From: MFD04716-140 sp963703125
GTDB lineage: Bacteria > Bacteroidota > Bacteroidia > Flavobacteriales > Flavobacteriaceae
Direction: 5' to 3'
Length of the DNA stretch: 64,000 bases
Assembly (NCBI GenBank): GCA_963703125.1
Contig: OY969790.1
Coordinates: forward strand, 2,170,001-2,234,000
The position numbers and the translations under genes were made by a program. The notes under the pieces were generated by a model. The model was not told where the DNA came from. It did no database searches and was given only the letters and a program-made list of their open reading frames with translations. Of the stretch, positions 27,572 through 37,685 are shown in pieces (the stretch's first letter is position 1; every line of letters begins with the position of its first letter).

Positions 27572-30556
27572 TTAGAAAGTTATGTTCAAACCAATCGTAT
27601 AAGTCCTTGCGGAAAAATAGTTGCTTCTACGATCAATACCAGGTGCCAGTGGGTCCCCATCACCTACGTTAATACTTTGGATTGCCCCATTATCCGACCC
27701 ACCTTGATCCGCCAAAGCCGGCTCCGGGTCGCTTCCTGTGTAACTAGTTATGGTAAATAAATTTTGCGCATTTGCAGAAAGTCTAACACCTTTAACGTAG
27801 TTGTTCTCGCCAATGTCAAATGTATACCCTACAGATAGGTTGTCCAATTTGAAGAAATCGGCCTTTTCTACGTACAAGGAACTGAATTTGGCATTGGTAA
27901 TGGCGGGATTTGCCAAAGAGGTGTTTACAAAGTTGTAAGACCCTTGGCTTCCTACCCTTGGTTCGTAGAAGGCCCTAAAGCTATTCACCAGACTATGGCC
28001 GAACGCACCTCTGAAAAAGGCATTTACATCCCATTTTCCTATGGCCAATTGGTTGGTCCATCCCAATTCAAAATCAGGAGTACCTTTGCCCAGTACTGCA
28101 AAGTCACCATCTTCTGCCAATGCTTGGTCCTGACCTGTTTTTAGTTCGCCATCTCCATTGACATCTGCTAAAACCTGGCTACCGTCTACAACTTCGCCGG
28201 TAAATACAGGCCCCCAAATTTCACCTATTTCCTCACCCACTTTTACGCGGATCATATCCGTATCGTTTTGCCCTGGAGCCCCTAAAGATCCCCGCATTTC
28301 CTGTGGCACAAGATACTCTTTTAAGACCGTTTTGTTTTTCGAAATGACAATTCCGGTATTATAGCTGAGATTCTCTTTCTTGATCAAATCATAATTGATC
28401 CCCAATTCAAATCCAGATGACTTAAGCTTTCCAGCGTTCTGAAACTGGCTGGTAAACCCTTCGGCACTGGCTTCAATGGCGGCCTGTAAAATAAAGTCTT
28501 TTACATCTCTTGAATAGATGTCCAAGGTACCTGCCAACCTGCCAGATCTAAATTCTATTCCATAGTTGGTCTCAGCCTTTTGTTCCCATTTCAAATCAGG
28601 GTTCCCAAGGTGGGCCCCTGCATTGGGGTCTAGACTGGTCTGCAATTTGCTGGATGCTACACCATAGGTATTTTGGGCCAAACCATTATCTCTTGGCAGC
28701 GCCCCCGTAACCCCGTAGCCAATACGTACCTTTAAAAGGTCTACGTTATTCAGTTTTAAATAATTATTCAAATCAGCACCAATTCCCAAGGCAGGAAAGG
28801 TACCCCATTTATTGTTTTCCCCCAGTTTACTGGATCCTTCACGCCGTAAGGAAGCATTGAAGAAAATGGCATTGTCAAAGGTGGCACTTAAACGACCGAA
28901 GTAGGCAATGATGCGTTCATCGGGTGATTTGCCACTGTTGGCATTGATGCTTACCTCGTTCACCAAATCCTGGGACCACTCCAGCGCGTTGATATACTCA
29001 AGGCGGTCATCGGGGAAATCCTGAAGTTCTAGATAATAGTCATACTGATTTTGTTGTTGCCAAGAATAACCACCGGTCAAGGAAAGATCTACCTTGCCCA
29101 TTGTTTGCTTGTAGGTGCTATACATTTCGAACAATTTAAAATCCCTATTCTCTGTATATAACTGGGCCCTTCCTTTTCTAATTGGGCTTGTTGCGTTTCC
29201 ATTGAACAATGAAGTTGTTCTGTAATAAGTCTGATTGGTCAATTTACTGGTCTGTTGTGAAACCAATGCGTTCAATTCCCAGTTATCAAGGATGCTGTAG
29301 TTAAAATTTGCACTGTACGTAAAATCAGCCCGAGTACCTTTATTGGTATTCTGTTTTACTATTGAAACAGGATTGAAGCTGTCGAAAAGTCCCAATGTTT
29401 CGAAATAACCACCGAAAGTCGGCGAATCAAAAGGGAATGGGGAATCAACACCAAAAACAGGAGCGGTAGGATTGTATAACAAACCGTAGCGCAGGCCATC
29501 AGGAAAGCCAAACTTACTATTTCTATTTGTATAGGATGCATCAAAATCAATACGCAACTTATCGTTCAAGGTACGAGTTGTAACATTCGCACGGGTGTTA
29601 TATTGTTTGAAGCCAGAGTTATAAAGAATCCCCTGGGCATCCCTAAAGTTACCTGAGATGCGATAATTTGTTTTAGCGTCACCACCAGAAATGGAAACGT
29701 TGTTTATTTTGGTAGTTCCATTGATCGTAACCAAATCCAACCAATCATTTCTGCTGCCCAGATCAACGCCCCCTGCCGCTACAAACTCGTCGGCCGACAT
29801 TACATCTATGGAGTTGGCAGGTGAGGAAACAGCCAATGACCCATTATACTCAACCTGGGAACCTCCAGCTTTTCCTGTTTTAGTGGTGACCAAAATCACA
29901 CCACTTGAACCCCTAGAGCCGTAGATTGCGGCTGCGGAACCATCTTTAAGTACGTTAATACTGGCAATGTCATTGGGATCAACATTGCTTAAGGAGGCAC
30001 CTACTACTCCATCTATAACTACCAATGGTGAAGAGTTGGCGCCAATGGTGGAAAGACCTCTAAGTCTTATAACCGCATCCGCGTTAGGGTTGCCCCCTTT
30101 ATTATAGATACTTAGACCGGCCACTTTACCTTGTAATAGTTGGGAGGCGTCATTAATGGTACCTTTATTGAATTGCTCTTCATCAATAACGGTTACTGCA
30201 GCCGTGATTTCTTTCTTGGTCTGCGAACCATAGCCTACGACTACGACCTCTTCCAAGGCCTGGGCATCTTCTGAAAGCGTAACATTTATAGACGATTGTC
30301 CATTTACAGCTATTTCTTGTGTTAAATAGCCAATATAGCTTATGACCAACGTGGCATTACTATCTACGTTGCTCAAGGCAAAGTTTCCGTCAAAATCGGT
30401 CTGAGATCCATTTGTTGTTCCTTTTACCACAACACTTGCGCCTGGTAGCGGACGATTGGCATCGGAAACGGTTCCCGATACTTCTTGCGCCTGTGTAAGT
30501 CCAAAGCACAAAAACGCCCCGAACACCAACAGACTTTTAAGTAGTGTAATCTTCAT
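27572..30556 (-). CDS. SusC/RagA-family TonB-dependent outer membrane transporter
   Basis: 994 residues. A signal peptide (cleavage after LTQAQ) is followed by a carboxypeptidase-regulatory-like domain (VSGTVSDANRPLPGASVVVK, 25-100), the TonB box region EEVVVVGYG, a plug domain with SPLVVIDGVVGA and AAAIYGSRGSSGVILVTTK, and a C-terminal 22-strand barrel ending in Phe (GLNITF). It imports oligosaccharides with energy from TonB. First gene of the minus-strand locus, divergent from lacI; a candidate operator for that regulator lies about 95 bp upstream. Confidence 0.95.
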   Translation of the reverse strand: MKITLLKSLLVFGAFLCFGLTQAQEVSGTVSDANRPLPGASVVVKGTTNGSQTDFDGNFALSNVDSNATLVISYIGYLTQEIAVNGQSSINVTLSEDAQALEEVVVVGYGSQTKKEITAAVTVIDEEQFNKGTINDASQLLQGKVAGLSIYNKGGNPNADAVIRLRGLSTIGANSSPLVVIDGVVGASLSNVDPNDIASINVLKDGSAAAIYGSRGSSGVILVTTKTGKAGGSQVEYNGSLAVSSPANSIDVMSADEFVAAGGVDLGSRNDWLDLVTINGTTKINNVSISGGDAKTNYRISGNFRDAQGILYNSGFKQYNTRANVTTRTLNDKLRIDFDASYTNRNSKFGFPDGLRYGLLYNPTAPVFGVDSPFPFDSPTFGGYFETLGLFDSFNPVSIVKQNTNKGTRADFTYSANFNYSILDNWELNALVSQQTSKLTNQTYYRTTSLFNGNATSPIRKGRAQLYTENRDFKLFEMYSTYKQTMGKVDLSLTGGYSWQQQNQYDYYLELQDFPDDRLEYINALEWSQDLVNEVSINANSGKSPDERIIAYFGRLSATFDNAIFFNASLRREGSSKLGENNKWGTFPALGIGADLNNYLKLNNVDLLKVRIGYGVTGALPRDNGLAQNTYGVASSKLQTSLDPNAGAHLGNPDLKWEQKAETNYGIEFRSGRLAGTLDIYSRDVKDFILQAAIEASAEGFTSQFQNAGKLKSSGFELGINYDLIKKENLSYNTGIVISKNKTVLKEYLVPQEMRGSLGAPGQNDTDMIRVKVGEEIGEIWGPVFTGEVVDGSQVLADVNGDGELKTGQDQALAEDGDFAVLGKGTPDFELGWTNQLAIGKWDVNAFFRGAFGHSLVNSFRAFYEPRVGSQGSYNFVNTSLANPAITNAKFSSLYVEKADFFKLDNLSVGYTFDIGENNYVKGVRLSANAQNLFTITSYTGSDPEPALADQGGSDNGAIQSINVGDGDPLAPGIDRRSNYFSARTYTIGLNITF

Positions 30557-30920
30557 AAAGAGTTAATTTTAGTTGAGTTAAATAAATACAAGGGTTAAAA
30601 ATATGTAAATAATATGTTAATATTCACAAAGCTTGTAAGTAATCAACAACGAAACCGTTTTCGTGTTAATAACTTTTTCAAATGCAAGTTTGATAATTCA
30701 TCTTGTTTTAGATTGCCAATTGTTTAGTTTTTATACCGTGGAAATGAGAATTACACAATATATTAAAAAAAATGCATGTGACAAATATAGTATAATTTTA
30801 ACTTTACTTAACATTATTTTTGCCCAACGACTTTTTTACTTATTTTACATTAAAGTGTAAACTTTTTATTTTTTGCCTTGATTATGGCTAAATTCGCGCA
30901 CCTTTCTAATTTTTAAAGGA
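30557..30920. other. Divergent regulatory region susC / lacI
   Basis: 364 bp, very AT-rich. It carries the candidate LacI operator at 30649-30664 and a plus-strand TATTTTTG (-7-like) box at 30825-30832, 88 bp before the regulator. No exact TAnnTTTG box was found for susC on the minus strand. A short plus-strand frame inside it has no coding character. Confidence 0.6.
30649..30664. promoter_or_regulatory. Candidate LacI-family operator upstream of susC
   Basis: ACGAAA-CCGT-TTTCGT: 6-bp inverted arms around a CG-containing centre, as in LacI-family operators, with weaker symmetry extending outward (AAC...GTT). About 93-108 bp before susC and 257 bp before the divergent LacI-type gene. Confidence 0.5.
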
Positions 30921-31955
30921 TTGAAAAAAAAAATCACGCTTAAGCATATTGCCCGGGAGCTTAATGTCTCTATGTCCACTGTTTCAAAGGCCTTAAAGAA
31001 TAGCGAGGAAATCAGTCGAGATACCAAAGAAAAAGTACAGGCATTTGCAAAGCTCTACCACTATAAGCCAAATAAGATTGCCGTAAGTCTAAAAAATAAA
31101 CAAACAAGGACTATTGGGGTTATTATTCCAAACATTGTCCATCATTTTTTCACCACGGTTTTCAGAGGGGTCGAAAAATATGCAAGCAAAAAGGGGTACA
31201 ATGTGGTTGTCTGTGTTTCGGATGAATCCTTTGATAAAGAAGTTATTAACATGGAGATGCTTGCCAATGGCAGCGTGGATGGTTTTATACTGGCTCTTTC
31301 TGGTGAAACTCAGCAAAAAGGGGACTACAATCACCTGAAAGAGCTTATAGAACAGGGCATTCCCCTTGTTTTGTTTGATAGAATAACAGATGAAATAGAA
31401 TGCGACAAGGTTATCATTGATGATAGGGACATTGCATTTAATGCCGTTTCAAAATTGATTGATGATGGCAGAAAACGAATTGCCTTAATTACAACTGAGG
31501 AATATTTTAGCGTTAGTAGAGAAAGAGCGGAAGGTTATAAAAGTGCACTCTTATCACATAATTTTATTGTAGATCAAAGCCTTATCTTGATTTTAAATCA
31601 CACTAATATAGATGAAGGCGATATTCGAAGATTTTTCGAATTAAATACGGTTGACGCTGTTCTATGTGTGAATGAAATCTTTGCGGCCTTAAGTATGGGA
31701 ATTGCGCAGGAGATGGGATTCGAAGTCCCTAATGATATATCTTTCATTGGTTTTACGGATGGTATTTTGTCAAAATACTCAAAACCTACTTTAACCGCAA
31801 TTGCCCAACATGGGGATCAAATGGGTGAAATTGCTGCTCAAATGTTGATAAAAAGAATCGAAAGTCCAATTGATGAAGTTGAGGAAGATTTCCGCACTGA
31901 AATTGTCAAAGCGACCATAATTGCACGTGAATCTACCGATAACCATAAAGGATAA
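30921..31955 (+). CDS. LacI-family transcriptional regulator
   Basis: 344 residues. The N-terminal helix-turn-helix and hinge, KKITLKHIARELNVSMSTVS (residues 3-22) then KALKNSEEISRDTK, are typical of LacI/PurR proteins. The rest is a periplasmic-binding-protein-like sensor (IGVIIPNIVHHFFTTVFRGV; ERAEGYKSAL; ISFIGFTDGILSKYSKPTLTAI). The start is TTG at 30921; the HTH begins three residues later, so no later start is possible. Probably controls susCD and the alpha-glucoside genes through the palindrome at 30649-30664, released by a sugar or sugar phosphate. First gene of lacI-pgmB-GH65-GH13. Confidence 0.93.
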   Translation: MKKKITLKHIARELNVSMSTVSKALKNSEEISRDTKEKVQAFAKLYHYKPNKIAVSLKNKQTRTIGVIIPNIVHHFFTTVFRGVEKYASKKGYNVVVCVSDESFDKEVINMEMLANGSVDGFILALSGETQQKGDYNHLKELIEQGIPLVLFDRITDEIECDKVIIDDRDIAFNAVSKLIDDGRKRIALITTEEYFSVSRERAEGYKSALLSHNFIVDQSLILILNHTNIDEGDIRRFFELNTVDAVLCVNEIFAALSMGIAQEMGFEVPNDISFIGFTDGILSKYSKPTLTAIAQHGDQMGEIAAQMLIKRIESPIDEVEEDFRTEIVKATIIARESTDNHKG

Positions 31956-31974
31956 ATCTAAGTCCTGCCAAAGT

Positions 31975-32637
31975 ATGAAGAAACCCGGATTTATTTTTGA
32001 TTTGGATGGCGTAATCGTTGATACTGCCAAATACCACTATCTGGCCTGGAAAAGATTGGCCGATGAACTCGAAATTGAGTTTACAGAGGAAACCAACGAA
32101 CAGTTTAAAGGAGTAAGTCGAAAAAGATGTCTTGAAATTCTACTTGAAATGGGCAGTATTGAAGCCTCCCAAGAACAGATCAATGCTTGGCTAGTGGAGA
32201 AAAATGAGGATTACCTCTCGTACATCAATAAGATGGACGAGTCCGAAATCCTCCCAGATGTTCCCAGGGTACTCAATTATTTGAAGGAGCATCATATACC
32301 TATGGCATTGGGTTCAGCCAGTAAAAATGCCCGACCAATCTTAGAAAAAGTCCATTTACTCGATTATTTTGATTCCATAGTAGATGGCAACAGTGTTTCA
32401 AAAGCGAAGCCAGATCCCGAGGTTTTTCTGATTGCTGCCAAAAACTTGAATTCGGACCCAAAATATTGTGTAGTCTTTGAAGACGCCCTGGCCGGAATTG
32501 AAGCTGCCAATAAAGCCGGTATGATCAGTATTGGAATCGGGGAGGAGGATGTACTTACCGAGGCCATGTTTAATTTTTCCGATTTTACCAAAATCGACTT
32601 TGATTTTTTGGATAAGTTAATTGAGATGACCAAATAA
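31975..32637 (+). CDS. pgmB: Beta-phosphoglucomutase (HAD family)
   Basis: 220 residues from the ATG at 31975; an in-frame upstream TTG at 31921 would overlap lacI and is rejected. HAD motif I is FDLDGVIVDTAKYHYLAWK (D9, D11), with D9 the phosphoryl-accepting nucleophile and D11 the acid/base. Later motifs are ALGSASKNA, VSKAKPDPEVFL and VFEDALAGIEAANKAGM. Converts beta-glucose 1-phosphate to glucose 6-phosphate. It pairs with the GH65 phosphorylase downstream, which releases beta-glucose 1-phosphate, giving an ATP-saving disaccharide route. Confidence 0.92.
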   Translation: MKKPGFIFDLDGVIVDTAKYHYLAWKRLADELEIEFTEETNEQFKGVSRKRCLEILLEMGSIEASQEQINAWLVEKNEDYLSYINKMDESEILPDVPRVLNYLKEHHIPMALGSASKNARPILEKVHLLDYFDSIVDGNSVSKAKPDPEVFLIAAKNLNSDPKYCVVFEDALAGIEAANKAGMISIGIGEEDVLTEAMFNFSDFTKIDFDFLDKLIEMTK

Positions 32638-32803
32638 TAGCATTCATTCAATAAAAGTTTATATATTTCTCCCTATTATTAATTTCAATTGTCAAACTTA
32701 CATTCGCCAGACTGTATTTGAGACATTTGAAGGTGCTTTTTATGAATATTATTATGACAGCTATTTATATCACTGAACTTTTTATTTTTAATCATAATAG
32801 GAT

Positions 32804-35125
32804 ATGAATCAAGATTACATTAAGCCCAATGAATGGTCGATCATCGAAGAAGGATTTGACAAAGAAAATGTAAAGTCTTCCGAGAGCCTTTTTAGCATTG
32901 GCAATGGCGCAATGGGTCAACGGGCAAATTTTGAAGAGCATTATTCGGGACATACTTTTCAAGGTAGTTACATTGCGGGAGTATATTATCCGGATAAGAC
33001 AAGGGTTGGCTGGTGGAAAAATGGATATCCAGAATATTTCGCAAAGGTTCTGAACGCCCCCAATTGGATTGGTGTAAATGTAACGGTAAATGGGGAAGCT
33101 CTTGATTTGAATACTTGCAAGAAGGTTGAAAATTTCCGACGGGAACTGAACATGAAAGAAGGTTGGTACAAACGATCGTTCAGACCTACGATGCCTAACG
33201 GACTAAAACTAGATGTTAATGTAACCCGTTTTTTAAGCCTTGAACATGATGAGGTCGGTGCCATTGAGTATTCAATAAAATCAATTGACGAAGATGTTGA
33301 GGTAAAATTCAACCCTTATCTTGATAGCGGCATTAAAAATGAAGATTCAAATTGGGACGATAAGTTTTGGAATACCACTCAAGTTAATTCAGATGGAGTC
33401 CAAGCATTTATCCAAGCCAATACCATGAAGACCAATTTTGCCGTCTGCGCTTTCATGGAATGTCATATGTTCCACAATGATAAAAAGGTTGAAAAAACCC
33501 CTTTGGAAACACAAAGGGAATTATGGGTCGGCCATGAATACAAGAAGAGCATAAAGAAAGGTGAGACACTTACATTATACAAATATGGTGGGTATACCGT
33601 TTCAAGGAACCATAAGGCGGCCGACCTTGTAAATGCGGCAAAATCGGTGCTTAAAAAAGTTACCGAGTTAGGCTTCAATGCACTTTTGGAAAAGCAAAGG
33701 CTAGGTTGGTCAAAAATTTGGGATATGAGTGATATCACAATCTCAGGTGATGTGAAAGCTCAACAAGGTATCCGGTTCAATATATTTCAACTCAATCAAA
33801 CATACACCGGCAAGGATTCTAGGTTGAATATTGGCCCAAAAGGTTTTACAGGGGAAAAGTATGGGGGTAGTACATACTGGGACACCGAGGCCTACTGTCT
33901 TCCATTTTATATGGCCACCAAAGATCAGAAAGTAGCCCGTAACCTGTTAAAATATAGATATAATCACTTGGAAAAAGCTATTGAAAATGGCAAAAAGTTA
34001 GGTTTTGTAAATGGTGCGGCCTTTTATCCGTTTGTGACCATGAATGGTGAGGAATGTCATAATGAATGGGAAATTACTTTTGAGGAAATACACCGTACGG
34101 GTGCCATTGCATTTGCCATATTCAATTATTACCGATTCACTGGCGACTATACGTACATTCCTGATATGGGACTGGAAGTGTTGATAGGAATTGCGCGATT
34201 CTGGACTCAAAGGGCAACATTTTCGTCACAAAAGAACAAATACATGATCTTAGGGGTAACGGGCCCCAATGAGTACGAGAACAATATCAACAATAATTTC
34301 TATACCAATTATCTTGGCAGATGGTGCTTGAATTTTGCCTTGGAACAACTTCAAAAAGTGAAAGATGGGTATCCAGAGGATTACCACAGGATATTAGGTC
34401 TTACAAAATTGACCGACAACGAAACGGACAAATGGAAAAAGGTTGCCAAGAACATGTACTTTCCATTTTCCGAGGAGCATAATGTATATTTACAACAAGA
34501 TGGATTTTTGGATAAGGAACTTATTACCGTGGCAGATCTTCCAAAATCGCAAAGACCCATCAACCAAAAATGGAGTTGGGACCGCATTCTTCGCTCTCCA
34601 TATATAAAACAGGCGGATACTCTACAGGCCTTTTATATTTTTGAAGCAGATTTTACCTTAGATGAATTGGAAAGGCATTTTGATTTTTATGAGCCTTTCA
34701 CCGTACATGAATCTTCCTTATCACCTTGTGTTCATTGCATTCAGGCTGCAAAGTTAAATCGTATGGAGCAGGCTTATCAGTTTTACCTAAGAACTTCTCG
34801 GCTAGATTTGGATGATTACAACAGGGAAGTCGAAGAAGGGCTGCATATAACTTCCATGGCAGGCACTTGGATGAGTATTGTGGAAGGTTTTGCCGGTATG
34901 CGAATAGTGGACGATAAATTATCCTTTACGCCGAGAATTCCATCTCAATGGAAGGGCTATTCATTTAAGATTAATTTTAGGAAACGTATCCTAAAAGTGA
35001 CCATTACGAAAGAAGAAACACAATTTGAATTGGAAGGAAAAGAAGAAATTTCTATCCGTATAAATGGTAAAAGGTTAAGTATTTCTCCATTGGAAACTAC
35101 GGTGTTTAAGAATGATCAGTTATAA
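32804..35125 (+). CDS. Glycoside hydrolase family 65 phosphorylase (maltose/kojibiose type)
   Basis: 773 residues with the GH65 plan: N-terminal beta-sandwich (SLFSIGNGAMGQRANFEEHY), helical (alpha/alpha)6 barrel, C-terminal beta domain. YWDTEAYCLPFY and GVTGPNEYENNINNNFYTNY carry the catalytic acid E490 (GPxEY motif). TSMAGTWMSIVEGFAGMR closes the active site. GH65 enzymes split maltose, trehalose, kojibiose or nigerose with phosphate to beta-glucose 1-phosphate and glucose. The linkage preference cannot be decided by eye. Neighbouring pgmB fits a phosphorylase, not a hydrolase. Confidence 0.9.
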   Translation: MNQDYIKPNEWSIIEEGFDKENVKSSESLFSIGNGAMGQRANFEEHYSGHTFQGSYIAGVYYPDKTRVGWWKNGYPEYFAKVLNAPNWIGVNVTVNGEALDLNTCKKVENFRRELNMKEGWYKRSFRPTMPNGLKLDVNVTRFLSLEHDEVGAIEYSIKSIDEDVEVKFNPYLDSGIKNEDSNWDDKFWNTTQVNSDGVQAFIQANTMKTNFAVCAFMECHMFHNDKKVEKTPLETQRELWVGHEYKKSIKKGETLTLYKYGGYTVSRNHKAADLVNAAKSVLKKVTELGFNALLEKQRLGWSKIWDMSDITISGDVKAQQGIRFNIFQLNQTYTGKDSRLNIGPKGFTGEKYGGSTYWDTEAYCLPFYMATKDQKVARNLLKYRYNHLEKAIENGKKLGFVNGAAFYPFVTMNGEECHNEWEITFEEIHRTGAIAFAIFNYYRFTGDYTYIPDMGLEVLIGIARFWTQRATFSSQKNKYMILGVTGPNEYENNINNNFYTNYLGRWCLNFALEQLQKVKDGYPEDYHRILGLTKLTDNETDKWKKVAKNMYFPFSEEHNVYLQQDGFLDKELITVADLPKSQRPINQKWSWDRILRSPYIKQADTLQAFYIFEADFTLDELERHFDFYEPFTVHESSLSPCVHCIQAAKLNRMEQAYQFYLRTSRLDLDDYNREVEEGLHITSMAGTWMSIVEGFAGMRIVDDKLSFTPRIPSQWKGYSFKINFRKRILKVTITKEETQFELEGKEEISIRINGKRLSISPLETTVFKNDQL

Positions 35126-35141
35126 GACTTTGTATTTATAA

Positions 35142-37011
35142 ATGAGAAATCTATTGTGGATCTGTATAATTATCTTCTGTTACAGTTGCAGACCGCAAAG
35201 GGAAGAAATTCGGAATATGGAAGGGAAAATTGAAGGTAAAAAAAGGAAAGAGGTTGTTTATCAAGTATTTACTAGATTGTTCGGAAATACAAATACAACC
35301 AATAAACCTTGGGGAACAATTTCCCAGAACGGAGTAGGAAAATTTTCTGATTTCACCGAAAGCGCATTAAGCGAGATCAAAGACTTGGGAGTAACCTATA
35401 TTTGGTACACGGGTGTCCCCCATCATGATGTGATTACCGACTATTCCCAATATGGAATTACTCAAGATGATCCAGATATTGTAAAAGGACGGGCAGGTTC
35501 ACCCTATGCCGTCAAAGATTACTACAATGTGAATCCAGATTTGGCGGACGATCCCGACAATCGACTGGAAGAATTCAAGCAACTTGTTCATCGCACCCAT
35601 AAAGTCGGACTGAAAGTCCTAATTGATATTGTACCCAATCATGTTGCAAGAAACTATGAAGGTAAATTTACCCCTGAAGGTCTATTGCCTTTTGGAGCAT
35701 CTGATGACAAGTCCGTGGAATACAAAAGGGACAATAACTTTTACTACATCCCTAATAGTTCTTTCGCAGTACCAGAATGGCAAAATGGGTATAAACCCTT
35801 AGGTGGTGAAGCATATCGTTTATCCGATGGAAAATTTGTGGAAATCCCTGCAAAATGGACGGGAAATGGCTCCCGAATGCCACGGCCCAATGCGAATGAT
35901 TGGTATGAGACCGTAAAAATAAATTATGGTGTACGGCCGGATGGTTCTTATGATTTTGACTTGCTTCCCAAGGATATGGGGTCGAAAGACTATAAAGAAC
36001 ATTTCCAGTTTTGGTCGGGTAAAGACGTACCAAGTTCATGGGTAAAATTCAAGGACATTGCCATATACTGGATGGAAATAGGTGTGGACGGATTTCGATA
36101 TGATATGGCCGAAATGGTACCGGTAGAATTTTGGAGTTATATGAATTCCCATATCAAAATGAAAAATTCAAGTGCCTTTTTACTGGCTGAAGTATACAAT
36201 CCTAGTTTGTATCGAGACTATATTCATAAGGGGAAAATGGACTATCTATATGATAAGGTAGAGCTTTACGACAGTCTAAAGCATATTATGCAAGGCCATG
36301 GGTGGACGGATCATATTCCCAAAGTCCAAGAAGGTTTGATGGATATTGAACATCATATGCTCCATTTTTTGGAGAATCATGACGAGCAGCGTATTGCAAG
36401 CCCGGATTTTGCTGGCGATGCAAATAGGGGCAAACCGGCAATGGTGGTTTCAGCAACCCTAAGTACATCACCCACTATGATTTATTTCGGACAAGAGGTC
36501 GGCGAACCTGCCGAAGAAAATGCGGGGTTTGGCAACCCCACCCGAACCTCTATTTTTGATTATATAGGGGTGCCAAACCATCAGCGTTGGGTGAATAACA
36601 AAAATTTTGATGGCGGTCAGCTCTCCAAGGAAGAAAAAGACCTTCGGGATTTCTACAAGCGTCTGCTCAACTTTACTATTGGTAGCGATGCTTTAATGGG
36701 CGAATATCAAGACATCCATTACTATAATAGGGACCATACCGAGTATTATAATTATCGGGTTTTGTCGTTTGTAAGATCGAACCGACAAGGAAAAACTCAT
36801 TGTTATTGCCAATTTCGATGCATCCGAAACCTACGGATTTGAACTTAAAATCCCAGAGGAGATTATGAAAAAATGGGATTTAAAGGATGGTAGCCATTCA
36901 TTTATAGATATGCTTTATGGCAGTACAAAAATACTAAAAGTGACAAATGGAATCGGGAAGGCAAGAATTGATATAAAACCTTTGGAATCTTTTATTTACA
37001 GACTTGAATAA
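35142..37011 (+). pseudogene. GH13 alpha-amylase-family lipoprotein with a +1 frameshift near its 3' end
   Basis: SusA/SusG-like alpha-glucan hydrolase. Lipobox FCYSC (C16). The catalytic barrel is intact: VLIDIVPNHVA, nucleophile D321 in DGFRYDMAEM, acid/base E350 in LLAEVYNPS, and D414 in LENHDEQRI. The initial frame runs to a stop at 36842, but the last 23 residues are unlike the family. The natural C-terminal sequence (DKEKLIVIANFDASETYG, then KKWDLKDGSHSFIDMLYG) continues in the next frame to a TAA at 37009-37011. Removing one A at 36780/36781 restores VRSTDKEKLIV. Either a recent mutation or a base-call error. The enzyme core may still be active, lacking only part of the C-terminal beta domain. 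Confidence 0.8.
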
Positions 37012-37012
37012 A

Positions 37013-37042
37013 AAAGGGCCATTGCACATGCAAGGGCCCTTT
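37013..37042. terminator. Bidirectional terminator after the GH13 gene
   Basis: Stem AAAGGGCC / GGCCCTTT with inner TTGCA / TGCAA pairing and a 2-nt loop, followed by GATTTTTT on the plus strand and preceded by AAAAA. Lies between the convergent GH13 gene and the small membrane protein gene. Confidence 0.75.
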
Positions 37043-37060
37043 GATTTTTTGTGATAGGCA

Positions 37061-37483
37061 TCATGCGCTTTTTGCTGCGGTGGCCTTATAAACGATGGCA
37101 ATGACAGCTCCTATGGCCCCGTAAAATACGATGTCGATAAAGGCTTCGGCAATATATCCTGTCATGTCCATCATTTCCATGACTCCATATTGAAGCAGGC
37201 CCATTCCGAGGCCTACAAAAATGCCAATCCATGCACCAAATTGGAAACCCTCGCTGGCACTGTGAATACCTCTTGCCCATTTCCCATAAAGCGAGCTTAG
37301 CGCAAATGCCCCAATGAGATTGCCCAAGGCAATATACAGCATATCAGGGGGGTCCTTCATAAAGTTGTTTAGAGTATGACCTTCAAAGAAATCGGCAAGA
37401 GCAACTCCCCAAATGGCATAACCTAGCAAAAACATGACCGCAAAACCGGCCACCGTAGCTAATACATTTTGTTTTGTGAACAT
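37061..37483 (-). CDS. Small four-helix membrane protein of unknown function, 140 aa
   Basis: Four hydrophobic segments: VLATVAGFAVMFLLGYAIWG, LYIALGNLIGAFALSSLYG, GAWIGIFVGLGMGLLQYGVM and IDIVFYGAIGAVIAIVYKA. No catalytic motif. The composition and spacing resemble small conserved DUF-type integral membrane proteins found across Bacteroidota, but I do not recognise a named family. Monocistronic; convergent with the GH13 gene. Confidence 0.7.
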   Translation of the reverse strand: MFTKQNVLATVAGFAVMFLLGYAIWGVALADFFEGHTLNNFMKDPPDMLYIALGNLIGAFALSSLYGKWARGIHSASEGFQFGAWIGIFVGLGMGLLQYGVMEMMDMTGYIAEAFIDIVFYGAIGAVIAIVYKATAAKSA

Positions 37484-37655
37484 AATTTTAAATTTTAGTG
37501 GTTGTTATCCTATAAATATAGCGAAAAACCAAATAGCTTTAACAAAGAGTTTTTCATACTGTATTGAATAACAAAGCATTATGAAGTTATACCGCTTCAA
37601 TTAATCCTGGGTTCCCGAATTAAATTTTCAATTTCCCAAATACATCAGGGCATTG

Positions 37656-37663
37656 TATATTTG
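37656..37663 (+). promoter_or_regulatory. -7 box for the GDPD gene
   Basis: TATATTTG matches TAnnTTTG and lies 23 bp before the ATG at 37686. The -33 element is weak (TTTC about 20 bp upstream). Confidence 0.4.
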
Positions 37664-37685
37664 GCTATTGTAAAAAACGAATTTT

